Assembly (NCBI RefSeq): GCF_002161445.1
Contig: NZ_NFHT01000002.1
Location: 62,001-126,000 of the forward strand
Length of the DNA: 64,000 bases
Origin: Alistipes sp. An66
GTDB lineage: Bacteria; Bacteroidota; Bacteroidia; Bacteroidales; Rikenellaceae
Direction of reading: 5' to 3'
Positions 40,111 to 49,063 of this stretch are shown one piece after another. The number at the start of each line of letters is the position of its first letter. The first letter of the stretch is position 1. Made by a program: the position numbers and the translations under genes. The notes beneath the pieces were generated by a model, which saw only the letters and a program-made list of their open reading frames with translations, was not told the DNA's origin and did not search any database.

Positions 40111-41549
40111 GAAAAACGCTCCCGATCCTGCTTCTTGCACTGCTGCTTCCGGTCGTCGCGGCGTCGGCGAAACCGCCGCGTCAGCTCCGGAAAAATGCGG
40201 GCCTGCACTACCTCGACGACCATTTTCTGCGTTACGACTCCCTGCAAAAGCAACTCCACGGACTCGCCGAAACCGGCTACCGGGAGTTCCGGAGCGCCGA
40301 ACTGCTGTGCCGCCACCTCGAACAGCACGGATTCCGCGTCGAGCGCGGCGTGGCGGGGATTCCGACGGCCTTCATCGCCGCCTTCGGCGAGGGCGGCCCG
40401 GTGATCGGCGTCATGGCCGAATACGACGCCCTGCCGGGCATGGCCCAGGATACCGTTCCCTTCCGCCGGGCGCCGGCAGGCGGCGGCGCCGGGCACGGCT
40501 GCGGCCACAACCTCCTCGGCACGGGCTCCGTGGCGGGGGCCGTCGCCGTCTCGAAGTGGCTTGCCGAAGGGCACCGCGGCACGATCCGGCTCTTCGGATG
40601 CCCGGCCGAGGAGGGCGGCGGAGGCAAGGCCTACCTGATGCGCGAAGGGTGCTTCGAGGGGCTCGACGCCATGCTCGACTGGCACCCCGACACGCGCAAC
40701 ACGGTGAACACCCAAACCGGGCTGGCCAACGTGCAGGTGCGCTTCACCTTCCACGGACGTTCGGCGCACGCCTCGGGGGCTCCCGAGCAGGGCCGTTCGG
40801 CCCTCGACGCCGTCGAGGCGTTCGACTTCATGATGAACCTCCTGCGCGAACACGTGCCGCAGACGACGCGCATCCACTACGTCATCACCGACGGCGGGCG
40901 TGCGCCGAACGTCGTACCCGACCGTGCCGAGGTGCTCTACTACCTGCGCAGTCCGCAGCGGACGGTGGTCGGCGAGCTGCTCGACCGGGCGTTGAAGGCC
41001 GCCGAAGGGGCCGCGCTCGGAACCGGCACGACTTTCGAACACGAAATCATCTCCGGGAACTACGAGCGACTGCCGAACCGGACCCTCTCGGAACTCCTCT
41101 ACCGGAATCTCGAATGCCTCGGCGGCATCCGCTACGACGCCCGCGAGCGGGCCTTCGCCGTGGAGATGCTGCGCAACTCGGGGATTACCGACACGGCGTG
41201 TCTGGCCCGCGTCTCGCGGGTCGAGCCGCCCTCCGACGAGGGGCTTGCGGCGTGGGTGTCGAGCGACGTGGGCAACGTGACGTGGGGCGTCCCGACGGGG
41301 AGTCTCCGCATCGCCTCGTTCGTCCCGGCCGGGAGCGGGCATTGCTGGCAGCAGACGGCCAGCGGCGGCACGACCATCGGTACGAAGGGAGCCATGCAGG
41401 CCGCGCGGGTGATCTGTCTCACGGCCTGCACGCTCTACACCGATCCGGCGACGCTCGCGCGGATCCGGGCCGAATTTCTCGAACGCCGGGGTCCGGATTT
41501 CCGGTTCGAGCCGCTGATGGGCGACCGCACCCCACCCCTTCCCCTTTAA
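40107..41549 (+). CDS. Secreted M20-family amidohydrolase (AbgB-like)
   Basis: 480 aa with a signal peptide (about 1-21). Metallopeptidase M20 ligands are visible: D107 in EYDALPG, H134 in GHGCGHNLLGTG, E168-E169 in PAEEGGGG and H193 in DWHPD. SSDVGNVTWGVPT and HCWQQTASGGTTIGTKG resemble the AbgB subunit that frees glutamate from p-aminobenzoyl-glutamate. Its ATG overlaps the gltS stop (ATGA). Unlike cytoplasmic AbgB it is exported, so it should release glutamate or another amine in the periplasm for the adjacent symporter. It is the last gene of PUL 2. Confidence 0.85.
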   Translation: MRKTLPILLLALLLPVVAASAKPPRQLRKNAGLHYLDDHFLRYDSLQKQLHGLAETGYREFRSAELLCRHLEQHGFRVERGVAGIPTAFIAAFGEGGPVIGVMAEYDALPGMAQDTVPFRRAPAGGGAGHGCGHNLLGTGSVAGAVAVSKWLAEGHRGTIRLFGCPAEEGGGGKAYLMREGCFEGLDAMLDWHPDTRNTVNTQTGLANVQVRFTFHGRSAHASGAPEQGRSALDAVEAFDFMMNLLREHVPQTTRIHYVITDGGRAPNVVPDRAEVLYYLRSPQRTVVGELLDRALKAAEGAALGTGTTFEHEIISGNYERLPNRTLSELLYRNLECLGGIRYDARERAFAVEMLRNSGITDTACLARVSRVEPPSDEGLAAWVSSDVGNVTWGVPTGSLRIASFVPAGSGHCWQQTASGGTTIGTKGAMQAARVICLTACTLYTDPATLARIRAEFLERRGPDFRFEPLMGDRTPPLPL

Positions 41550-41569
41550 GAAAGGAGATTTGTGGGCTG

Positions 41570-41980
41570 CGGAGCCTTATTGGGGTTTCCGGGCCTTTTA
41601 CCCGCATCGGCCGCCGCCGTGTTTTGGCACTTTTTGGATCGGCAAAAAGCCCCCCGGTTAAGAACCGGGTTCTATGGGCTGCGGGACCTCACGAGGTTTC
41701 CGACCCGGTTCCGCGCCTTGACGGTCGAAGCGCGGAATTGCTGCGGAAACCCCACAAAGGTTCCTTCGCCCATAGAACCGGTCTTTTAGACCGGCGCACT
41801 TTGCTTTTCGCGGAAAAAGAATCTTCGGAATTCCGAGCGCCCGGAACGGGAGGCTGTAAAGGCTTGATCTTACTGCACCCGTTCAGCGAGGAGTTCCGAA
41901 GATTCCCGCGAAAAGCAACTTGCGGCTGGTTTTGGTGGTACCTTTTGCCATCAAAAGGTACCGGTTTAAGAAACCGGTTT
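41570..41980. repeat. Cluster of nested hairpins, probable interspersed repeat element
   Basis: The ~600 bp after PUL 2 hold no convincing gene up to 42151 but many perfect dyads. Short hairpins: CTTTTTG/CAAAAAG (41630-41649), CCCGGTT/AACCGGG (41653-41669), CCGGTCT/AGACCGG (41778-41794), GGTACCTTTTG/CAAAAGGTACC (41937-41962) and CCGGTTT/AAACCGG (41961-41977). Longer-range arms: GTTCTATGGGC (41669-41679) with its complement at 41768-41778, TTGCTTTTCGCG (41801-41812) with 41907-41918, and GAATCTTCGGAA (41819-41830) with 41894-41905. Two units repeat the same order: a T-run hairpin, then a CCGGTT-aag-AACCGG hairpin. Confidence 0.65.
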
Positions 41981-42063
41981 CAGGGGCGGAGGTATCAATG
42001 AAGGGTTCCCGAAGCATTTCTGCGCTTCAATTCAAAAAGGGATTTTCATTTGCAACAACGTCA

Positions 42064-42140
42064 CCCAGTTATTACTGGGCATTGATTGTGTATACACAAG
42101 CATTCCGTTCTACAAGTTCCATAGTTTTACATTGTAAAAC
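42064..42140 (+). promoter_or_regulatory. Three dyads upstream of the XRE gene pair, operator candidates
   Basis: In an A+T-richer stretch, CCCAGT-tatt-ACTGGG (42064-42079), the 14-bp perfect palindrome TTGTGTATACACAA (42086-42099) and GTTTTAC-att-GTAAAAC (42124-42140) lie within 90 bp of the first XRE start. The last ends 10 bp before it. Autorepression by the XRE proteins is the simple reading. Confidence 0.5.
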
Positions 42141-42150
42141 AGAACGAATT

Positions 42151-42378
42151 GTGATATACCCGATCGACCAATATATTATCGACGCCGTTCGCAAAGAGAG
42201 GAAACGGCAAAATATCTCCCAAGCCTTGCTGGCTTATGGGATCGGCGTATCCAAAAGTTTCATCGGACAGGTTGAAAGTCCCAAGTATAACATCAAATAC
42301 AATCCACACCATATCAACGAAATCGCCAAATACCTCGGTTGCTCGCCCCGCGATTTCCTGCCCGAAAAACCGCTTTAA
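42151..42378 (+). CDS. Small XRE-family HTH regulator (first of a tandem pair)
   Basis: 75 aa from the GTG at 42151, the only plausible start near the conserved domain; the frame is open further upstream to an ATG at 41998, but that part looks non-coding. One helix-turn-helix: SQALLAYGIGVSKSFIGQVE, followed by HINEIAKYLGCSPRDFLPE. The next gene is a paralogue sharing GIGVS, QVESPK and LGCSPRDFLPE. Upstream dyads suggest it binds its own promoter. Base composition at the 5' end is lower in G+C than the surroundings, a possible sign of transfer. No toxin or phage gene is adjacent. Confidence 0.75.
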   Translation: MIYPIDQYIIDAVRKERKRQNISQALLAYGIGVSKSFIGQVESPKYNIKYNPHHINEIAKYLGCSPRDFLPEKPL

Positions 42379-42406
42379 TTTATCCCCAAAGGGCTTAAAC
42401 TCTCCT

Positions 42407-42640
42407 GTGAAACTGAAAAGCGAATTCGATCAGTATGTCAGCGCAGCAGTCCGCCAAAAGCGGATCGCTCATGACATCACACAAGCCGATTTGGCCATCG
42501 GGATCGGAGTGAGCGACGGTTTCATCAGTCAGGTGGAGAGCCCCAAAAGCCCTTCCAAATACAACCTCAACCATCTGAACAAAATCGCAAAGTTCCTCGG
42601 CTGCTCGCCCCGGGACTTCCTGCCCGAAAATCCCCTTTAA
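42407..42640 (+). CDS. Small XRE-family HTH regulator (second of a tandem pair)
   Basis: 77 aa from the GTG at 42407, 28 bp after the first copy. The HTH reads TQADLAIGIGVSDGFISQVE, with HLNKIAKFLGCSPRDFLPE at the C-terminus. About half the residues match its neighbour, so the pair arose by tandem duplication and has since diverged, mostly in the recognition-helix flank (SKSF versus SDGF). The two may form heterodimers or bind different operators. It ends 14 bp before the next gene, which may be co-transcribed. Confidence 0.75.
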   Translation: MKLKSEFDQYVSAAVRQKRIAHDITQADLAIGIGVSDGFISQVESPKSPSKYNLNHLNKIAKFLGCSPRDFLPENPL

Positions 42641-42654
42641 CCCGTCAGCCGCCC

Positions 42655-43470
42655 ATGTCGCGTCCGCTGTCGATCTTCGCAATCCTCATACTGGCAACCC
42701 TTGCCGCCGCGGCCAGAAACTCCGTCGGCATCGCCTTCTATGACGTCGACCGCATCTACGACACCATCCCGGCACTCTTCTACGACGACTCCGACTATAC
42801 GCCCGACGGGCGTTACGGCTGGAACACGGAACGCTACACGCGCAAAATCCAAAACACGGCCGCCGTCCTCGACTCCATGGCGCTCGACATCGTCGCGCTG
42901 TGGGGCGTGGAGAACGAACAGGTCGTCCGCGACCTCGCCGCCGCATGCCGCGAAGGCTACTCCTACCTCCACCGCACGCTCAATACGCTCGACGGCATGG
43001 ACTTTGCCCTGCTCTACTACGGCGACCGCTTCTACCCCGAACGGGTCGAAACCGGACGCCGCTACCTCTACGTGGAGGGCGAATGCGCGGGACAGACCAT
43101 CGGGTTGGCCCTCTGCGGCGATGTCCGCACGGCCGAATGGCTCGTCGCGGACCTCCGCGAGGAGCATCCCGGCGTTCCGCTTGTCGTGCTCGGGAGGGTC
43201 GGAAGGCTCCCCGCCGCGGCGTTCGGACTGCACGACGCCACGGCCCGCGCCGAAAAGGCCGGACGCGGCAACATCCGCCGTGCGGGAGGCTGGGAGATGA
43301 GGGACCGCATTCTCGTGGACACGGCGCTGAACTGCCGCGGAGGGGATGTCTACGCCCGCCGCTATCTGGTTGACCAAAAGACCGGTAGCCCGTTGCGGAC
43401 CTACGACCGCGGAGTCTATCGCGGCGGTTACGGCTATTCGCTTCCGGTGTTCGCATATATCCGGCCGTGA
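42655..43470 (+). CDS. Endonuclease/exonuclease/phosphatase-fold protein lacking catalytic residues
   Basis: 271 aa with an N-terminal signal segment (1-20). The frame follows secreted EEP-family proteins: FYDVDRIYDT (family FYNVENLFDT), TPDGRYGWNTERYTRKIQN, GVENEQVVRDLA and DGMDFALLYYGDRFYPERV. Key positions are lost. The metal glutamate of EVEN is G84. The D-x-N of GDFND is replaced by GRVGR at about 180-184. The C-terminal SDH-x-PV is YSLPVF, with the catalytic histidine gone. The reading frame is intact, so this looks like a pseudoenzyme rather than a decaying gene. Its function is unknown. Confidence 0.7.
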   Translation: MSRPLSIFAILILATLAAAARNSVGIAFYDVDRIYDTIPALFYDDSDYTPDGRYGWNTERYTRKIQNTAAVLDSMALDIVALWGVENEQVVRDLAAACREGYSYLHRTLNTLDGMDFALLYYGDRFYPERVETGRRYLYVEGECAGQTIGLALCGDVRTAEWLVADLREEHPGVPLVVLGRVGRLPAAAFGLHDATARAEKAGRGNIRRAGGWEMRDRILVDTALNCRGGDVYARRYLVDQKTGSPLRTYDRGVYRGGYGYSLPVFAYIRP

Positions 43471-43636
43471 GATTTGGATTTCCCGAAAATTTTTCCTATT
43501 TTCGCATTCCCTCCGAGCGAAAATAGCCTTTTGCAACGCGGTCGAAAAGTCGTAACCGCGATTTTTTCGGGTCCGGGGGATTGAATTTGTGAAATTTTAT
43601 TTATTTTTATAGATACAATCCAAAAATCAGAAAACT

Positions 43637-46366
<2,730 letters not shown>

Positions 46367-46389
46367 TCCGGGCCTTGCCCGTCGTTCGG

Positions 46390-46417
46390 AAAACCCGCGG
46401 TTTCGGCTGCGGGTTTT
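46390..46417 (+). terminator. Rho-independent terminator of ppdK
   Basis: AAAACCCGC (46390-46398) pairs with GCGGGTTTT (46409-46417), followed by TCC and TTTT. It lies 23 bp after the ppdK stop. Confidence 0.85.
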
Positions 46418-46480
46418 TCCTTTTGGTCGACAAATACACCGGATTCGTTGAATTTATTACCAGGAATCGGTATTTTTTAT

Positions 46481-46488
46481 TATATTTG
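46481..46488 (+). promoter_or_regulatory. -7 box of the small outer-membrane protein gene
   Basis: TATATTTG is an exact TAnnTTTG match, 48 bp before the ATG at 46537, giving a leader of about 40 nt. The -33 region has no clear TTTG. Confidence 0.55.
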
Positions 46489-46536
46489 TTCTTGGCAAAC
46501 AATTTGAAAGATTCGTTCACAAATATCAACAGAACC

Positions 46537-46998
46537 ATGAAAAAGTTTTTATTCTCGGCGATTGCCGCACTGTTTGCGGTAACGGCAGCATCGGCACAGG
46601 ATGCAGGTAGCTGGGCAGTGGGCCCGCGCATGAACATCTACACCAACACGGGGGATGCCGTAGTCGGACTGGGTGCCTATGGCCGTTACAGTTTCGATGG
46701 CAACTGGCGCATCGAGCCTTCGTTGATGGCATTGTTGCACGAGCACTGCTCGCTCGACATCAGCTGCGATGCCCAATATGTCTTCCATGTAGGCAGCGGC
46801 TGGCATCTCTATCCGGCAGCCGGTATTACGATCAATGATATCGGCCGTTGGGCCGCAGGTCTGAACATCGGCGGCGGGTTCGACGTCGAAGTTGCACAGA
46901 ACTGGGATATCTCCGCCGGCTTGAAGTGGCAGCCCATGTTCGACGATATACGCAAGAATCCGGTCGTCATCAGCGTCGGAGCCAGCTACAAGTTCTGA
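46537..46998 (+). CDS. Small outer-membrane beta-barrel protein
   Basis: 153 aa with a signal peptide cleaved after TAASAQ. Alternating polar/hydrophobic strands with aromatic girdles (WAVGPRMNIYT, VVGLGAYGRYSF, WRIEPSLMALL, AGLNIGGGFDVEV) and a terminal aromatic (SYKF) are typical of an eight-stranded OmpW/OmpX-size barrel. There is no lipobox. The start is fixed by the signal peptide and by the -7 box. Its function is not readable; small barrels of this size are often structural or stress-related. A nine-G tract at 47002-47010 follows the stop. Confidence 0.75.
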   Translation: MKKFLFSAIAALFAVTAASAQDAGSWAVGPRMNIYTNTGDAVVGLGAYGRYSFDGNWRIEPSLMALLHEHCSLDISCDAQYVFHVGSGWHLYPAAGITINDIGRWAAGLNIGGGFDVEVAQNWDISAGLKWQPMFDDIRKNPVVISVGASYKF

Positions 46999-47012
46999 TC
47001 CGGGGGGGGGCC

Positions 47013-47125
47013 GGCAGAGAGAAGAGGAGTGAGGAGTGAGGAGTGAAGAGTGAGGAGTGAAGAGAGAGGAGTGAGGAGAGAGGAGTGAGGAGAGAGGAAT
47101 AAGGAGAGAGGAGAGCGAAGAGATA
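47013..47125 (+). repeat. Purine-rich repeat after the outer-membrane protein gene
   Basis: Almost pure A/G on the plus strand, built from GAGGAGTGA and GAAGAGTGAGGA words in irregular tandem. It lies between the barrel gene and a bidirectional terminator. The 12-mer GAAGAGTGAGGA (47045-47056) also occurs twice at 57619-57644. Confidence 0.75.
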
Positions 47126-47145
47126 CAGGCCCGAAAGAGATCCCT

Positions 47146-47187
47146 GAAAAAACACCCCGTCACCTTATCGGTGACGGGGTATTTTTT
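47146..47187. terminator. Bidirectional rho-independent terminator
   Basis: ACCCCGTCACC (47154-47164) pairs with GGTGACGGGGT (47170-47180) around TTATC. It has an A run on the left and ATTTTTT on the right, so it works for convergent genes on both strands. The right arm's T run reaches the stop codon of the minus-strand gene. Confidence 0.85.
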
Positions 47188-47822
47188 CAGCGGGCCTCGT
47201 TCACACGAATCATCTCGAAGATCCGACAACCGATCGGCGCATAGGAACGCCAAGCGGAACGCTTGACGCGATAGACCCGCGACTGCCCGCCGACATGAAG
47301 CGTCACCTCGGGCAGAGCCGTCTCGTCGAAGAATCCGCACAGAAGCAAAGCGTCGACCTCAAACGTATAACGGTGCTTCCAACCCCGCTTTTCGGGTTCG
47401 AGATAGATCTTCGCAACCGGCCCGGCCATCACCGTACGCCCCGACACGAACCGAACCGAATCCACCGGAACGGACTCATCCGAATAACAGGTGAAATTCA
47501 GCGTTGCACGTCCCGTCCGATGCTCCTTGTAGGTGATGTCGAAGGTCAGGTCGCCCGCCTCCGGATGCTCGAACAACGTCACCGGAAAGGTGTGGTAAAT
47601 CGTACCGTCAGCCTCGGCCTTCGAGACGTAGTGCGGGCGGATATTCTGCCCGGCAGCCGTCGACACGACTCCGACGGCAAAAAACCCCGCCAGAAACAGT
47701 CTCCCGATCCATGAGGCCCGACCTGCCGCAGCTGCCCACGAGTGCAGCCCGGATTCAATCTCCCGCCGTTCCCGGTCAGTCGCCGTAGACGATGATCGTA
47801 TAGATCGTGTAAACCCCCACAT
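47187..47822 (-). CDS. Putative secreted protein of unknown function, start uncertain
   Basis: The C-terminal ~165 residues look like a real secreted beta-rich protein: a hydrophobic signal (LFLAGFFAVGVVSTAAGQ), then strands such as VTLFEHPEAGDLTFDITY, ATLNFTCYSDESVPV and YTFEVDALLLCGFFDE. The difficulty is the start. Between the upstream gene's stop and the signal peptide there is no in-frame ATG, GTG or TTG. The nearest ATG, at 47822, lies 47 bp inside the TRL gene and would add a long charged leader (211 aa in total). An ATT or CTG start at about 47740, or a sequencing or real frameshift (an out-of-frame ATG lies near 47711), are alternatives. I do not recognise the family. Confidence 0.5.
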   Translation of the reverse strand: MWGFTRSIRSSSTATDRERREIESGLHSWAAAAGRASWIGRLFLAGFFAVGVVSTAAGQNIRPHYVSKAEADGTIYHTFPVTLFEHPEAGDLTFDITYKEHRTGRATLNFTCYSDESVPVDSVRFVSGRTVMAGPVAKIYLEPEKRGWKHRYTFEVDALLLCGFFDETALPEVTLHVGGQSRVYRVKRSAWRSYAPIGCRIFEMIRVNEAR

Positions 47823-48084
47823 AGGATTTGGTCTGATAGTCCACGTGGTGGATCCGCGTGATGCCGGCCTCACGGGCAGCGGTCTGGATGCTCGCATCGC
47901 CGAGCGCCACCAGTCCGACATAACCCTTGACCTCGGCGGTGCCGACCTTGCTCGATCCGGCATTGCCCGTGACGGCCAGTCCGTCCTTCACATCGGTGTA
48001 GATGCCGCCCACGACCGGCGACTTGGCGCAGCCGACACTCAACAACGCGGCGCACGCAAAAATGCCTGCAAGCAACTTTTTCAT
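47776..48084 (-). CDS. TRL-like family small lipoprotein
   Basis: 102 aa with a lipobox (LLSVGC, C19). SPVVGGIYTDVKDGLAVTGN and SSKVGTAEVKGYVGLVALGDASI match the TRL-like family, named after proteins near tRNA-Leu genes in spirochaetes. The role is unknown; probably a periplasmic envelope protein. It begins 1 bp after def ends and overlaps the following unknown gene's long form by 47 bp. Confidence 0.8.
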   Translation of the reverse strand: MKKLLAGIFACAALLSVGCAKSPVVGGIYTDVKDGLAVTGNAGSSKVGTAEVKGYVGLVALGDASIQTAAREAGITRIHHVDYQTKSYVGVYTIYTIIVYGD

Positions 48085-48085
48085 G

Positions 48086-48631
48086 TTATCGGGTTTTATA
48101 GGCGCAACGGTACTTACCCTTGGCCAGATTCAACAGTTTTCCTTTGAGCAGCTGACGCCGCAGGGGCGAGATACGGTCGGTGAAGACCTTGCCCTGGATG
48201 TGGTCGTACTCGTGCTGGATGACCCACGCTTTGAGGCCCGTGAACTCCTCGTCGTGCTCCACGAAGTCCGTATCGAGGTAGCGCATCCGGATCGAGAGCG
48301 AGCGCGGCACGTCGGCGTAGATCCCCGGGAAGGAGAGACACCCCTCGCTGTACGTCTTCGTCTCTTCGGAGTATTCGTAGATCTCGGCATTCACGAAGGC
48401 GCGCTTGTAGTCGGCACACGCAGGATCCTCCTCGGCCCAGGGCGTGCAGTCGACGATGAAGAAGCGGAGGTTCTTGCCGACCTGCGGGGCGGCAAGCCCC
48501 ACACCGCCGGCCTCCTCCAGGGTGAGGAACATGTCCTCCTCGAACTTTTTGACGTCGAGGGTCTCGGGCGTGACGGGCGCGCAGGGTTTCCGCAGCACCT
48601 CGTCACCGTATATGACAATCGGGTATATCAT
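48086..48631 (-). CDS. def: Peptide deformylase
   Basis: Cytoplasmic Fe/Zn hydrolase that removes the formyl group from nascent N-terminal methionine. 181 aa with all three motifs: GGVGLAAPQVG at 42-52, EGCLSFP with metal ligand C98, and QHEYDH with ligands H140 and H144 and catalytic E141. Its ATG overlaps the ruvX stop by four bases, so the pair is co-translated, a common Bacteroidetes arrangement. Confidence 0.97.
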   Translation of the reverse strand: MIYPIVIYGDEVLRKPCAPVTPETLDVKKFEEDMFLTLEEAGGVGLAAPQVGKNLRFFIVDCTPWAEEDPACADYKRAFVNAEIYEYSEETKTYSEGCLSFPGIYADVPRSLSIRMRYLDTDFVEHDEEFTGLKAWVIQHEYDHIQGKVFTDRISPLRRQLLKGKLLNLAKGKYRCAYKTR

Positions 48632-49041
48632 CGGTTGAATTCCATGTAACTTTGTAAAATAATCGTCGCGGAGATCTTGTCCACCAGCGCCTTGTCGCGG
48701 CGTGCCATGCGTCCGATGCCGCTTTCGAGCATCGTGCGGTGGGCCATCACCGAGGTGAAGCGTTCATCGTGGAAGACCACCTCCTTGTCGGGCCAGGCCC
48801 GTTGCAGACGTCGGGCCAGCGGCTCAACGAAACGCCACGTATCGGAGGGCGTGCCGTCCATCCGCATGGGTTTCCCCAGCACGATGGTCGAGACCTCCTC
48901 CCGGGCGAAGTAGTCGGCCAGCCAGTGTTCCAGCTCCTTCGTGGGGACGGTTTCCAACCCTCCGGCAATCAACCGCAGAGGATCGCTCACCGCGATCCCC
49001 GTGCGTTTCGTGCCGTAGTCGATGGCCAGAATGCGTCCCAT
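48628..49041 (-). CDS. ruvX: Putative pre-16S rRNA nuclease / Holliday-junction resolvase-like YqgF
   Basis: RNase H-fold nuclease, 137 aa. The first catalytic Asp is in AIDYGTKRTGIAVSDP, VLGKPMRMDGT is the YqgF signature, and DERFTS and DKISATIILQ complete it. YqgF is linked to 16S rRNA 5'-end maturation and has also been annotated as RuvX. It forms an ATGA overlap with def. Confidence 0.95.
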   Translation of the reverse strand: MGRILAIDYGTKRTGIAVSDPLRLIAGGLETVPTKELEHWLADYFAREEVSTIVLGKPMRMDGTPSDTWRFVEPLARRLQRAWPDKEVVFHDERFTSVMAHRTMLESGIGRMARRDKALVDKISATIILQSYMEFNR

Positions 49042-49063
49042 GCCGGAGCTTCCGAAAACCCGC

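Noticed and set aside
41562..41789. Short frame within the hairpin cluster
   Set aside because: Its protein is just the translated inverted repeats, with no start context or known domain.
42151..42640. Phage immunity region or toxin-antitoxin pair
   Set aside because: Both small genes are XRE regulators; no toxin, integrase or phage structural gene is adjacent.
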